From assembly GCA_963576475.1 (NCBI GenBank), contig OY754972.1:27438424-27502423 (forward strand): a DNA stretch of 64,000 nt, in the 5' to 3' direction. Position numbers and translations under genes: made by a program. Below are positions 20,220-32,809 of this stretch, piece after piece. The notes under the pieces are model-generated. The model made no database searches. It had not been told where the DNA came from and worked only from the letters and a program-made list of their open reading frames with translations. This DNA comes from Molanna angustata. Taxonomy: Eukaryota; Arthropoda; Insecta; Trichoptera; Molannidae. Position 1 is the first letter of the stretch; each line of letters starts with the position of its first letter.

Positions 20220-23200
20220 TTGTAATGCTTCCACATATGTATGTATATTGGAACTGTAGAGATTTAGAATGGATCAACTTGCGGTGGAATTTGTTTATTT
20301 GTAATGCTTCCACATATGTATGTATGTATATTGGAACTGAAGAGATTTAGAATGGATCAACTTGCGGTGGAATTTGTTTATTTGTAATGCTTCCACATAT
20401 GTATGTATATTGGAACTGTAGAGATTTAGAATGGATCAACTTGCGGTGGAATTTGTTTATTTGTAATGCTTCCACATATGTATGTATGTATATTGGAACT
20501 GTAGAGATTTAGAATGGATCAACTTGCGGTGGAATTTGTTTATTTGTAATGCTTCCACATATGTATGTATGTATATTGGAACTGAAGAGAATTAGAATGG
20601 ATCAACTTGCGGTGGAATTTGTTTATTTGTAATGCTTCCACATATGTATGTATGTATATTGGAACTGAAGAGATTTAGAATGTATCAACTTGCGGTGGAA
20701 TTTGTTTATTTGTAATGCTTCCACATATGTATGTATATTGGAACTGTAGAGATTTAGAATGGATCAACTTGCGGTGGAATTTGTTTATTTGTAATGCTTC
20801 CACATATGTATGTATGTATATTGGAACTGAAGAGATTTAGAATGGATCAACTATCGGTGGAATTTGTTTATTTGTAATGCTTCCACATATGTATGTATAT
20901 TGGAACTGTAGAGATTTAGAATGGATCAACTTGCGGTGGAATTTGTTTATTTGTAATGCTTCCACATATGTATGTATGTATATTGGAACTGTAGAGATTT
21001 AGAATGGATCAACTTGCGGTGGAATTTGTTTATTTGTAATGCTTCCACATATGTATGTATGTATATTGGAACTGAAGAGATTTAGAATGGATCAACTTGC
21101 GGTGGAATTTGTTTATTTGTAATGCTTCCACATATGTATGTATATTGGAACTGTAGAGATTTAGAATGGATCAACTTGCGGTGGAATTTGTTTATTTGTA
21201 ATGCTTCCACATATGTATGTATGTATATTGGAACTGTAGAGATTTAGAATGGATCAACTTGCGGTGGAATTTGTTTATTTGTAATGCTTCCACATATGTA
21301 TGTATGTATATTGGAACTGAAGAGATTTAGAATGGATCAACTTGCGGTGGAATTTGTTTATTTGTAATGCTTCCACATATGTATGTATATTGGAACTGTA
21401 GAGATTTAGAATGGATCAACTTGCGGTGGAATTTGTTTATTTGTAATGCTTCCACATATGTATGTATGTATATTGGAACTGTAGAGATTTAGAATGGATC
21501 AACTTGCGGTGGAATTTGTTTATTTGTAATGCTTCCACATATGTATGTATGTATATTGGAACTGAAGAGATTTAGAATGGATCAACTTGCGGTGGAATTT
21601 GTTTATTTGTAATGCTTCCACATATGTATGTATATTGGAACTGTAGAGATTTAGAATGGATCAACTTGCGGTGGAATTTGTTTATTTGTAATGCTTCCAC
21701 ATATGTATGTATGTATATTGGAACTGTAGAGATTTAGAATGGATCAACTTGCGGTGGAATTTGTTTATTTGTAATGCTTCCACATATGTATGTATGTATA
21801 TTGGAACTGAAGAGATTTAGAATGGATCAACTTGCGGTGGAATTTGTTTATTTGTAATGCTTCCACATATGTATGTATATTGGAACTGTAGAGATTTAGA
21901 ATGGATCAACTTGCGGTGGAATTTGTTTATTTGTAATGCTTCCACATATGTATGTATATTGGAACTGTAGAGATTTAGAATGGATCAACTTGCGGTGGAA
22001 TTTGTTTATTTGTAATGCTTCCACATATGTATGTATGTATATTGGAACTGAAGAGATTTAGAATGGATCAACTTGCGGTGGAATTTGTTTATTTGTAATG
22101 CTTCCACATATGTATGTATATTGGAACTGTAGAGATTTAGAATGTATCAACTTGCGGTGGAATTTGTTTATTTGTAATGCTTCCACATATGTATGTATAT
22201 TGGAACTGTAGAGATTTAGAATGGATCAACTTGCGGTGGAATTTGTTTATTTGTAATGCTTCCACATATGTATGTATGTATATTGGAACTGAAGAGATTT
22301 AGAATGGATCAACTTGCGGTGGAATTTGTTTATTTGTAATGCTTCCACATATGTATGTATATTGGAACTGTAGAGATTTAGAATGGATCAACTTGCGGTG
22401 GAATTTGTTTATTTGTAATGCTTCCACATATGTATGTATGTAATATTGGAACTGTAGAGATTTAGAATGTATCAACTTGCGGTGGAATTTGTTTATTTGT
22501 AATGCTTCCACATATGTATGTATATTGGAACTGTAGAGATTTAGAATGGATCAACTTGCGGTGGAATTTGTTTATTTGTAATGCTTCCACATATGTATGT
22601 ATGTATATTGGAACTGTAGAGATTTAGAATGTATCAACTTGCGGTGGAATTTGTTTATTTGTAATGCTTCCACATATGTATGTATATTGGAACTGTAGAG
22701 ATTTAGAATGGATCAACTTGCGGTGGAATTTGTTTATTTGTAATGCTTCCACATATGTATGTATGTATATTGGAACTGTAGAGATTTAGAATGTATCAAC
22801 TTGCGGTGGAATTTGTTTATTTGTAATGCTTCCACATATGTATGTATATTGGAACTGTAGAGATTTAGAATGGATCAACTTGCGGTGGAATTTGTTTATT
22901 TGTAATGCTTCCACATATGTATGTATGTATATTGGAACTGTAGAGATTTAGAATGTATCAACTTGCGGTGGAATTTGTTTATTTGTAATGCTTCCACATA
23001 TGTATGTATATTGGAACTGTAGAGATTTAGAATGGATCAACTTGCGGTGGAATTTGTTTATTTGTAATGCTTCCACATATGTATGTATATTGGAACTGAA
23101 GAGATTTAGAATGGATCAACTTGCGGTGGAATTTGTTTATTTGTAATGCTTCCACATATGTATGTATGTATATTGGAACTGTAGAGATTTAGAATGTATC

Positions 23201-24130
23201 AACTTGCGGTGGAATTTGTTTATTTGTAATGCTTCCACATATGTATGTATATTGGAACTGTAGAGATTTAGAATGGATCAACTTGCGGTGGAATTTGTTT
23301 ATTTGTAATGCTTCCACATATGTATGTATATTGGAACTGAAGAGATTTAGAATGGATCAACTTGCGGTGGAATTTGTTTATTTGTAATGCTTCCACATAT
23401 GTATGTATGTATATTGGAACTGTAGAGATTTAGAATGTATCAACTTGCGGTGGAATTTGTTTATTTGTAATGCTTCCACATATGTATGTATATTGGAACT
23501 GTAGAGATTTAGAATGTATCAACTTGCGGTGGAATTTGTTTATTTGTAATGCTTCCACATATGTATGTATATTGGAACTGTAGAGATTTAGAATGGATCA
23601 ACTTGCGGTGGAATTTGTTTATTTGTAATGCTTCCACATATGTATGTATGTATATTGGAACTGTAGAGATTTAGAATGTATCAACTTGCGGTGGAATTTG
23701 TTTATTTGTAATGCTTCCACATACGTATGTATATTGGAACTGTAGAGATTTAGAATGGATCAACTTGCGGTGGAATTTGTTTATTTGTAATGCTTCCACA
23801 TATGTATGTATGTATATTGGAACTGAAGAGATTTAGAATGTATCAACTTGCGGTGGAATTTGTTTATTTGTAATGCTTCCGCATATGTATGTATATTGGA
23901 ACTGTAGAGATTTAGAATGGATCAACTTGCGGTGGAATTTGTTTATTTGTAATGCTTCCACATATGTATGTATGTATATTGGAACTGTAGAGATTTAGAA
24001 TGTATCACAACTTGCGGTGGAATTTGTTTTATTTGTAATGCTTCCACATATGTATGTATATTGGAACTGTAGAGATTTAGAATGGATCAACTTGCGGTGG
24101 AATTTGTTTATTTGTAATGCTTCCACATAT
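20220..24130. repeat. Internal satellite duplication, copy 1
   Basis: Rare unit variants occur in the same order here and in 24755-28265: AGAGAATTAG (about 20585), CAACTATCGG (about 20849) and TTCCGCATATG (about 23877). The first two are each 4535 bp before their partners. The last is 4131 bp before its partner, so copy 2 lacks about five units. Confidence 0.75.
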
Positions 24131-24754
24131 GTATGTATATTGGAACTGTAGAGATTTAGAATGGATCAACTTGCGGTGGAATTTGTTTATTTGTAATGCT
24201 TCCACATATGTATTGTATATTGGAACTGTAGAGATTTAGAATGGATCAACTTGCGGTGGAATTTGTTTATTTGTAATGCTTCCACATATGTATGTATATT
24301 GGAACTGTAGAGATTTAGAATGGATCAACTTGCGGTGGAATTTGTTTATTTGTAATGCTTCCACATATGTATGTATTATTGGAACTGAAGAGATTTAGAA
24401 TGGATCAACTTGCGGTGGAATTTGTTTATTTGTAATGCTTCCACATATGTATGTATGTATATTGGAACTGTAGAGATTTAGAATGTATCAACTTGCGGTG
24501 GAATTTGTTTATTTGTAATGCCTTCCACATATGTATGTATATTGGAACTGTAGAGATTTAGAATGTATCAACTTGCGGTGGAATTTGTTTATTTGTAATG
24601 CTTCCACATATGTATGTATATTGGAACTGTAGAGATTTAGAATGGATCAACTTGCGGTGGAATTTGTTTATTTGTAATGCTTCCACATATGTATGTATGT
24701 ATATTGGAACTGAAGAGATTTAGAATGTATCAACTTGCGGTGGAATTTGTTTAT

Positions 24755-27700
24755 TTGTAATGCTTCCACATATGTATGTATATTGGAACTGTAGAGATTT
24801 AGAATGGATCAACTTGCGGTGGAATTTGTTTATTTGTAATGCTTCCACATATGTATGTATGTATATTGGAACTGAAGAGATTTAGAATGGATCAACTTGC
24901 GGTGGAATTTGTTTATTTGTAATGCTTCCACATATGTATGTATATTGGAACTGTAGAGATTTAGAATGGATCAACTTGCGGTGGAATTTGTTTATTTGTA
25001 ATGCTTCCACATATGTATGTATGTATATTGGAACTGTAGAGATTTAGAATGGATCAACTTGCGGTGGAATTTGTTTATTTGTAATGCTTCCACATATGTA
25101 TGTATGTATATTGGAACTGAAGAGAATTAGAATGGATCAACTTGCGGTGGAATTTGTTTATTTGTAATGCTTCCACATATGTATGTATGTATATTGGAAC
25201 TGAAGAGATTTAGAATGTATCAACTTGCGGTGGAATTTGTTTATTTGTAATGCTTCCACATATGTATGTATATTGGAACTGTAGAGATTTAGAATGGATC
25301 AACTTGCGGTGGAATTTGTTTATTTGTAATGCTTCCACATATGTATGTATGTATATTGGAACTGAAGAGATTTAGAATGGATCAACTATCGGTGGAATTT
25401 GTTTATTTGTAATGCTTCCACATATGTATGTATATTGGAACTGTAGAGATTTAGAATGGATCAACTTGCGGTGGAATTTGTTTATTTGTAATGCTTCCAC
25501 ATATGTATGTATGTATATTGGAACTGTAGAGATTTAGAATGGATCAACTTGCGGTGGAATTTGTTTATTTGTAATGCTTCCACATATGTATGTATGTATA
25601 TTGGAACTGAAGAGATTTAGAATGGATCAACTTGCGGTGGAATTTGTTTATTTGTAATGCTTCCACATATGTATGTATATTGGAACTGTAGAGATTTAGA
25701 ATGGATCAACTTGCGGTGGAATTTGTTTATTTGTAATGCTTCCACATATGTATGTATGTATATTGGAACTGTAGAGATTTAGAATGGATCAACTTGCGGT
25801 GGAATTTGTTTATTTGTAATGCTTCCACATATGTATGTATGTATATTGGAACTGAAGAGATTTAGAATGGATCAACTTGCGGTGGAATTTGTTTATTTGT
25901 AATGCTTCCACATATGTATGTATATTGGAACTGTAGAGATTTAGAATGGATCAACTTGCGGTGGAATTTGTTTATTTGTAATGCTTCCACATATGTATGT
26001 ATGTATATTGGAACTGTAGAGATTTAGAATGGATCAACTTGCGGTGGAATTTGTTTATTTGTAATGCTTCCACATATGTATGTATGTATATTGGAACTGA
26101 AGAGATTTAGAATGGATCAACTTGCGGTGGAATTTGTTTATTTGTAATGCTTCCACATATGTATGTATATTGGAACTGTAGAGATTTAGAATGGATCAAC
26201 TTGCGGTGGAATTTGTTTATTTGTAATGCTTCCACATATGTATGTATGTATATTGGAACTGTAGAGATTTAGAATGGATCAACTTGCGGTGGAATTTGTT
26301 TATTTGTAATGCTTCCACATATGTATGTATGTATATTGGAACTGAAGAGATTTAGAATGGATCAACTTGCGGTGGAATTTGTTTATTTGTAATGCTTCCA
26401 CATATGTATGTATATTGGAACTGTAGAGATTTAGAATGGATCAACTTGCGGTGGAATTTGTTTATTTGTAATGCTTCCACATATGTATGTATATTGGAAC
26501 TGTAGAGATTTAGAATGGATCAACTTGCGGTGGAATTTGTTTATTTGTAATGCTTCCACATATGTATGTATGTATATTGGAACTGAAGAGATTTAGAATG
26601 GATCAACTTGCGGTGGAATTTGTTTATTTGTAATGCTTCCACATATGTATGTATATTGGAACTGTAGAGATTTAGAATGTATCAACTTGCGGTGGAATTT
26701 GTTTATTTGTAATGCTTCCACATATGTATGTATATTGGAACTGTAGAGATTTAGAATGGATCAACTTGCGGTGGAATTTGTTTATTTGTAATGCTTCCAC
26801 ATATGTATGTATGTATATTGGAACTGAAGAGATTTAGAATGGATCAACTTGCGGTGGAATTTGTTTATTTGTAATGCTTCCACATATGTATGTATATTGG
26901 AACTGTAGAGATTTAGAATGGATCAACTTGCGGTGGAATTTGTTTATTTGTAATGCTTCCACATATGTATGTATGTATATTGGAACTGTAGAGATTTAGA
27001 ATGTATCAACTTGCGGTGGAATTTGTTTATTTGTAATGCTTCCACATATGTATGTATATTGGAACTGTAGAGATTTAGAATGGATCAACTTGCGGTGGAA
27101 TTTGTTTATTTGTAATGCTTCCACATATGTATGTATGTATATTGGAACTGTAGAGATTTAGAATGTATCAACTTGCGGTGGAATTTGTTTATTTGTAATG
27201 CTTCCACATATGTATGTATATTGGAACTGTAGAGATTTAGAATGGATCAACTTGCGGTGGAATTTGTTTATTTGTAATGCTTCCACATATGTATGTATAT
27301 TGGAACTGAAGAGATTTAGAATGGATCAACTTGCGGTGGAATTTGTTTATTTGTAATGCTTCCACATATGTATGTATGTATATTGGAACTGTAGAGATTT
27401 AGAATGTATCAACTTGCGGTGGAATTTGTTTATTTGTAATGCTTCCACATATGTATGTATATTGGAACTGTAGAGATTTAGAATGGATCAACTTGCGGTG
27501 GAATTTGTTTATTTGTAATGCTTCCACATATGTATGTATATTGGAACTGAAGAGATTTAGAATGGATCAACTTGCGGTGGAATTTGTTTATTTGTAATGC
27601 TTCCACATATGTATGTATGTATATTGGAACTGTAGAGATTTAGAATGTATCAACTTGCGGTGGAATTTGTTTATTTGTAATGCTTCCACATATGTATGTA

Positions 27701-28265
27701 TATTGGAACTGTAGAGATTTAGAATGTATCAACTTGCGGTGGAATTTGTTTATTTGTAATGCTTCCACATATGTATGTATATTGGAACTGTAGAGATTTA
27801 GAATGGATCAACTTGCGGTGGAATTTGTTTATTTGTAATGCTTCCACATATGTATGTATGTATATTGGAACTGTAGAGATTTAGAATGTATCAACTTGCG
27901 GTGGAATTTGTTTATTTGTAATGCTTCCACATATGTATGTATGTATATTGGAACTGAAGAGATTTAGAATGTATCAACTTGCGGTGGAATTTGTTTATTT
28001 GTAATGCTTCCGCATATGTATGTATATTGGAACTGTAGAGATTTAGAATGGATCAACTTGCGGTGGAATTTGTTTATTTGTAATGCTTCCACATATGTAT
28101 GTATGTATATTGGAACTGTAGAGATTTAGAATGTATCAACTTGCGGTGGAATTTGTTTATTTGTAATGCTTCCACATATGTATGTATATTGGAACTGTAG
28201 AGATTTAGAATGGATCAACTTGCGGTGGAATTTGTTTATTTGTAATGCTTCCACATATGTATGTA
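24755..28265. repeat. Internal satellite duplication, copy 2
   Basis: The rare variants AGAGAATTAG (about 25120), CAACTATCGG (about 25384) and TTCCGCATATG (about 28008) repeat the order seen in copy 1. This is either a real segmental duplication of the array or an assembly duplication; see findings. Confidence 0.75.
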
Positions 28266-31200
28266 TATTGGAACTGAAGAGATTTAGAATGGATCAACTT
28301 GCGGTGGAATTTGTTTATTTGTAATGCTTCCACATATGTATGTATGTATATTGGAACTGTAGAGATTTAGAATGTATCAACTTGCGGTGGAATTTGTTTA
28401 TTTGTAATGCTTCCACATATGTATGTACATATATTGGAACTGTAGAGATTTAGAATGGATCAACTTGCGGTGGAATTTGTTTATTTGTAATGCTTCCACA
28501 TATGTATGTATATTGGAACTGAAGAGATTTAGAATGGATCAACTTGCGGTGGAATTTGTTTATTTGTAATGCTTCCACATATGTATGTATGTATATTGGA
28601 ACTGTAGAGATTTAGAATGTATCAACTTGCGGTGGAATTTGTTTATTTGTAATGCTTCCACATATGTATGTATATTGGAACTGTAGAGATTTAGAATGGA
28701 TCAACTTGCGGTGGAATTTGTTTATTTGTAATGCTTCCACATATGTATGTATGTATATTGGAACTGTAGAGATTTAGAATGTATCAACTTGCGGTAGAAT
28801 TTGTTTATTTGTAATGCTTCCACATATGTATGTATATTGGAACTGTAGAGATTTAGAATGGATCAACTTGCGGTGGAATTTGTTTATTTGTAATGCTTCC
28901 ACATATGTATGTATATTGGAACTGAAGAGATTTAGAATGGATCAACTTGCGGTGGAATTTGTTTATTTGTAATGCTTCCACATATGTATGTATGTATATT
29001 GGAACTGTAGAGATTTAGAATGTATCAACTTGCGGTGGAATTTGTTTATTTGTAATGCTTCCACATATGTATGTATATTGGAACTGTAGAGATTTAGAAT
29101 GTATCAACTTGCGGTGGAATTTGTTTATTTGTAATGCTTCCACATATGTATGTATGTATATTGGAACTGTAGAGATTTAGAATGGATCAACTTGCGGTGG
29201 AATTTGTTTATTTGTAATGCTTCCACATATGTATGTATGTATATTGGAACTGTAGAGATTTAGAATGGATCAACTTGCGGTGGAATTTGTTTATTTGTAA
29301 TGCTTCCACATATGTATGTATGTATATTGGAACTGTAGAGATTTAGAATGTATCAACTTGCGGTGGAATTTGTTTATTTGTAATGCTTCCACATATGTAT
29401 GTATATTGGAACTGTAGAGATTTAGAATGGATCAACTTGCGGTGGAATTTGTTTATTTGTAATGCTTCCACATATGTATGTATATTGGAACTGAAGAGAT
29501 TTAGAATGGATCAACTTGCGGTGGAATTTGTTTATTTGTAATGCTTCCACATATGTATGTATGTATATTGGAACTGTAGAGATTTAGAATGTATCAACTT
29601 GCGGTGGAATTTGTTTATTTGTAATGCTTCCACATATGTATGTATATTGGAACTGTAGAGATTTAGAATGGATCAACTTGCGGTGGAATTTGTTTATTTG
29701 TAATGCTTCCACATATGTATGTATATTGGAACTGAAGAGATTTAGAATGTATCAACTTGCGGTGGAATTTGTTTATTTGTAATGCTTCCACATATGTATG
29801 TATGTATATTGGAACTGTAGAGATTTAGAATGTATCAACTTGCGGTGGAATTTGTTTATTTGTAATGCTTCCACATATGTATGTATATTGGAACTGTAGA
29901 GATTTAGAATGGATCAACTTGCGGTGGAATTTGTTTATTTGTAATGCTTCCACATATGTATGTATATTGGAACTGAAGAGATTTAGAATGGATCAACTTG
30001 CGGTGGAATTTGTTTATTTGTAATGCTTCCACATATGTTTGTATGTATATTGGAACTGTAGAGATTTAGAATGTATCAACTTGCGGTGGAATTTGTTTAT
30101 TTGTAATGCTTCCACATATGTATGTATATTGGAACTGTAGAGATTTAGAATGGATCAACTTGCGGTGGAATTTGTTTATTTGTAATGCTTCCACATATGT
30201 ATGTATATTGGAACTGAAGAGATTTAGAATGGATCAACTTGCGGTGGAATTTGTTTATTTGTAATGCTTCCACATATGTATGTATGTATATTGGAACTGT
30301 AGAGATTTAGAATGTATCAACTTGCGGTGGAATTTGTTTATTTGTAATGCTTCCCACATATGTATGTATATTGGAACTGTAGAGATTTAGAATGTATCAA
30401 CTTGCGGTGGAATTTGTTTATTTGTAATGCTTCCACATATGTATGTATATTGGAACTTTAGAGATTTAGAATGGATCAACTTGCGGTGGAATTTGTTTAT
30501 TTGTAATGCTTCCACATATGTATGTATGTATATTGGAACTGTAGAGATTTAGAATGTATCAACTTGCGGTGGAATTTGTTTATTTGTAATGCTTCCACAT
30601 ATGTATGTATATTGGAACTGTAGAGATTTAGAATGGATCAACTTGCGGTGGAATTTGTTTATTTGTAATGCTTCCACATATGTATGTATGTATATTGGAA
30701 CTGTAGAGATTTAGAATGTATCAACTTGCGGTGGAATTTGTTTATTTGTAATGCTTCCACATATGTATGTATATTGGAACTGTAGAGATTTAGAATGGAT
30801 CAACTTGCGGTGGAATTTGTTTATTTGTAATGCTTCCACATATGTATGTATATTGGAACTGAAGAGATTTAGAATGGATCAACTTGCGGTGGAATTTGTT
30901 TATTTGTAATGCTTCCACATATGTATGTATATTGGAACTGAAGAGATTTAGAATGGATCAACTTGCGGTGGAATTTGTTTATTTGTAATGCTTCCACATA
31001 TGTATGTATATTGGAACTGAAGAGATTTAGAATGGATCAACTTGCGGTGGAATTTGTTTATTTGTAATGCTTCCACATATGTATGTATATTGGAACTGAA
31101 GAGATTTAGAATGGATCAACTTGCGGTGGAATTTGTTTATTTGTAATGCTTCCACATATGTATGTATGTATATTGGAACTGTAGAGATTTAGAATGTATC

Positions 31201-31476
31201 AACTTGCGGTGGAATTTGTTTATTTGTAATGCTTCCACATATGTATGTATATTGGAACTGAAGAGATTTAGAATGGATCAACTTGCGGTGGAATTTGTTT
31301 ATTTGTAATGCTTCCACATATGTATGTATGTATATTGGAACTGTAGAGATTTAGAATGTATCAACTTGCGGTGGAATTTGTTTATTTGTAATGCTTCCAC
31401 ATATGTATGTATATTGGAACTGTAGAGATTTAGAATGGATCAACTTGCGGTGGAATTTGTTTATTTGTAATGCTTC

Positions 31477-31743
31477 TTCATATATTTCAATATGATTTTA
31501 AAATTATCGGAGATAAGAAATTATATGAAGTATATTAATTAATAAATAAGTCATTTTAACCAAAATAAAAGTAATTTAAAAAAACCAACTCCCAAAACAG
31601 CTATAATGAAAACATTAAAACTAAAAAGGCACTTAAATATATGTAAAATAATCGCCTTTAATTTAATAAAGTACGTTTATTTTTCATCTAACACAAGAAA
31701 TATGAATATTTTCATCTAAACACAAAGGTTGCAAATATTTCTA
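31477..31743. other. AT-rich sequence right of the satellite
   Basis: Nothing was recognised here. Confidence 0.4.
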
Positions 31744-31853
31744 TACATCAAATCACTTTTTGAAGTCTACGCCAAATACAAACATACCTATGATTTGTTG
31801 AGGGAGTTATATAAGTTTGTTTGGCGCGGACTTCAAAAAGTGATTTGATGTAA
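31744..31853. repeat. Foldback hairpin, ~38-bp arms
   Basis: 31744-31783 (TACATCAAATCACTTTTTGA, then GTCTACGCCAAATACAAAC) pairs with 31816-31853 with one or two mismatches around a 32-bp loop. It is non-coding and probably MITE-like. Confidence 0.7.
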
Positions 31854-32239
31854 AGATTTTATTTTGCATCCTATAAATGTATTTTTGGGTCATATGTGTT
31901 TGATAGGTCTAAAATTCCCGTACTTGAAAATTAAATGATTAAGGTAATTATTTATTCCTTTTTTGCATTTTTATTTTTTTAATTTTCATTGTTGTGTTTT
32001 AGGAGACGATTTTACAAAATTGCTTTTTTTCCCATTTCAATGATGTTGATGAAGGTATATTTGACTGTCTTATCTACTTAGGTAACTTTAGTAGAAAACA
32101 CGATAGAAATTTAGTTTTCACTAGTGTGAATTTTGACAAAAACAAATCTCTGACGCTCTTTATTAGATAGGTACCGATAACTTTAAAATTACCACTAAAA
32201 CATCGAAAACACTGTAAATCAAACAGTTAAAATATCTGC

Positions 32240-32332
32240 CCATGACCTCCCTACATGGAAGCGGATCATTAGTCGGGTGATTGAGTGTAGTCACCACCCT
32301 CAGTCACGAGGTCAAGGAAGAAGAATATGAAA
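32240..32332 (+). mobile_element. LINE 3' end fragment
   Basis: One frame reads HDLPTWKRIISRVIECS, then HHPQSRGQGRRI, then a stop. This resembles the C-terminal end of the RTE-like ORF at 42068-42400 (LAWRRAIRVATDYSRYPQS). It is short and lacks catalytic regions. Confidence 0.6.
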
Positions 32333-32451
32333 AATTCCTTTCCAACACAAAAATTGAAATCGGTAGACGTGGCAAATATTTTTTCGCCCATATACTCGTA
32401 ATTATGTGTACGACACGTTTTATTTATTTATTTTTTTTATTTTATTTTATG

Positions 32452-32662
32452 TAGCTTCTCGGACAACTAACAGGTACAAATAAATATTTGACACGCACCC
32501 AATAACAAGTTGCCACATTCTGGAGACTTACGATATTTATCGTCTCACAGATCCAGACTGATAACACAATTAAAAACTGTGTCTCCACCGAGAATCGAAC
32601 CCGGGACCCTTGGATCAGCAGTCAGATACCTAACCAATTGAGCCAAGAAGGCCGACAAATCA
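32452..32662 (-). repeat. SINE family 3 (tRNA-derived), near full length
   Basis: On the minus strand the head has 'TTCTTGGCTCAATTGGTTAG' (A box) and GGGTTCGATTCTCGG (B box). The body with GTCTCCAGAATGTGGCAACT follows, then CTGTTAGTTGTCCGAGAAG. The head looks tRNA-like enough that a scanner might call a tRNA. The matching 9303-9518 copy and the long body show it is a SINE. Confidence 0.85.
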
Positions 32663-32674
32663 CGAACCACGAAG

Positions 32675-32730
32675 TCAGGGTCAGGGGTTATCAACTTTTG
32701 AATTTTCACTTGTTGTTTTTATTTTAAAGC
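32675..32730 (+). mobile_element. Short fragment of Helitron family 1
   Basis: 'GTCAGGGGTTATCAACTTTT' followed by GAATTTT matches the interior of copy B near 16332-16360. Only about 50 bp can be followed. It ends close to the LINE fragment at 32810. Confidence 0.5.
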
Positions 32731-32809
32731 ATGTTTTTGGGAGAATCTTTTTGTTTTTTTTTAGGAAAAGTTTGAAACCTTTACTTGATTTGTCATTCTA
32801 TCGATCTAT

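Larger units (their letters stand above)
19765..31476. repeat. Satellite array, ~145 units of 79 or 83 bp
   Basis: Head-to-tail units begin ATTGGAACTG(T/A)AGAG, contain GAAT(G)(G/T)ATCAACTTGCGG and TTTGTTTATTTGTAATG, and end TTCCACATATGTATGTAT. The 79- and 83-bp classes differ by two versus three GTAT steps at the unit end. The variable sites (T/A near base 11, G/T near base 25, 79/83) occur in recurring combinations, giving a multimer pattern such as 83-83-79 over long stretches. Divergence is only a few substitutions per unit. The first and last units are intact, with the last decaying after TGCTTC at about 31476. No gene or transposon interrupts it. Confidence 0.97.

Noticed and set aside
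22299..22511. 70-codon ORF inside the satellite (minus strand)
   Set aside because: It exists only because one unit has an extra base at a GTAATATT variant that keeps the frame. Its sequence simply repeats the satellite unit.
19765..31476. CRISPR-like array
   Set aside because: Units are contiguous satellite repeats without unique spacers, in a eukaryotic context.
32589..32662. tRNA gene on the minus strand
   Set aside because: The A and B boxes are good, but the downstream body is shared with the SINE at 9303-9518 and the anticodon stem is not convincing. It is the head of a SINE.
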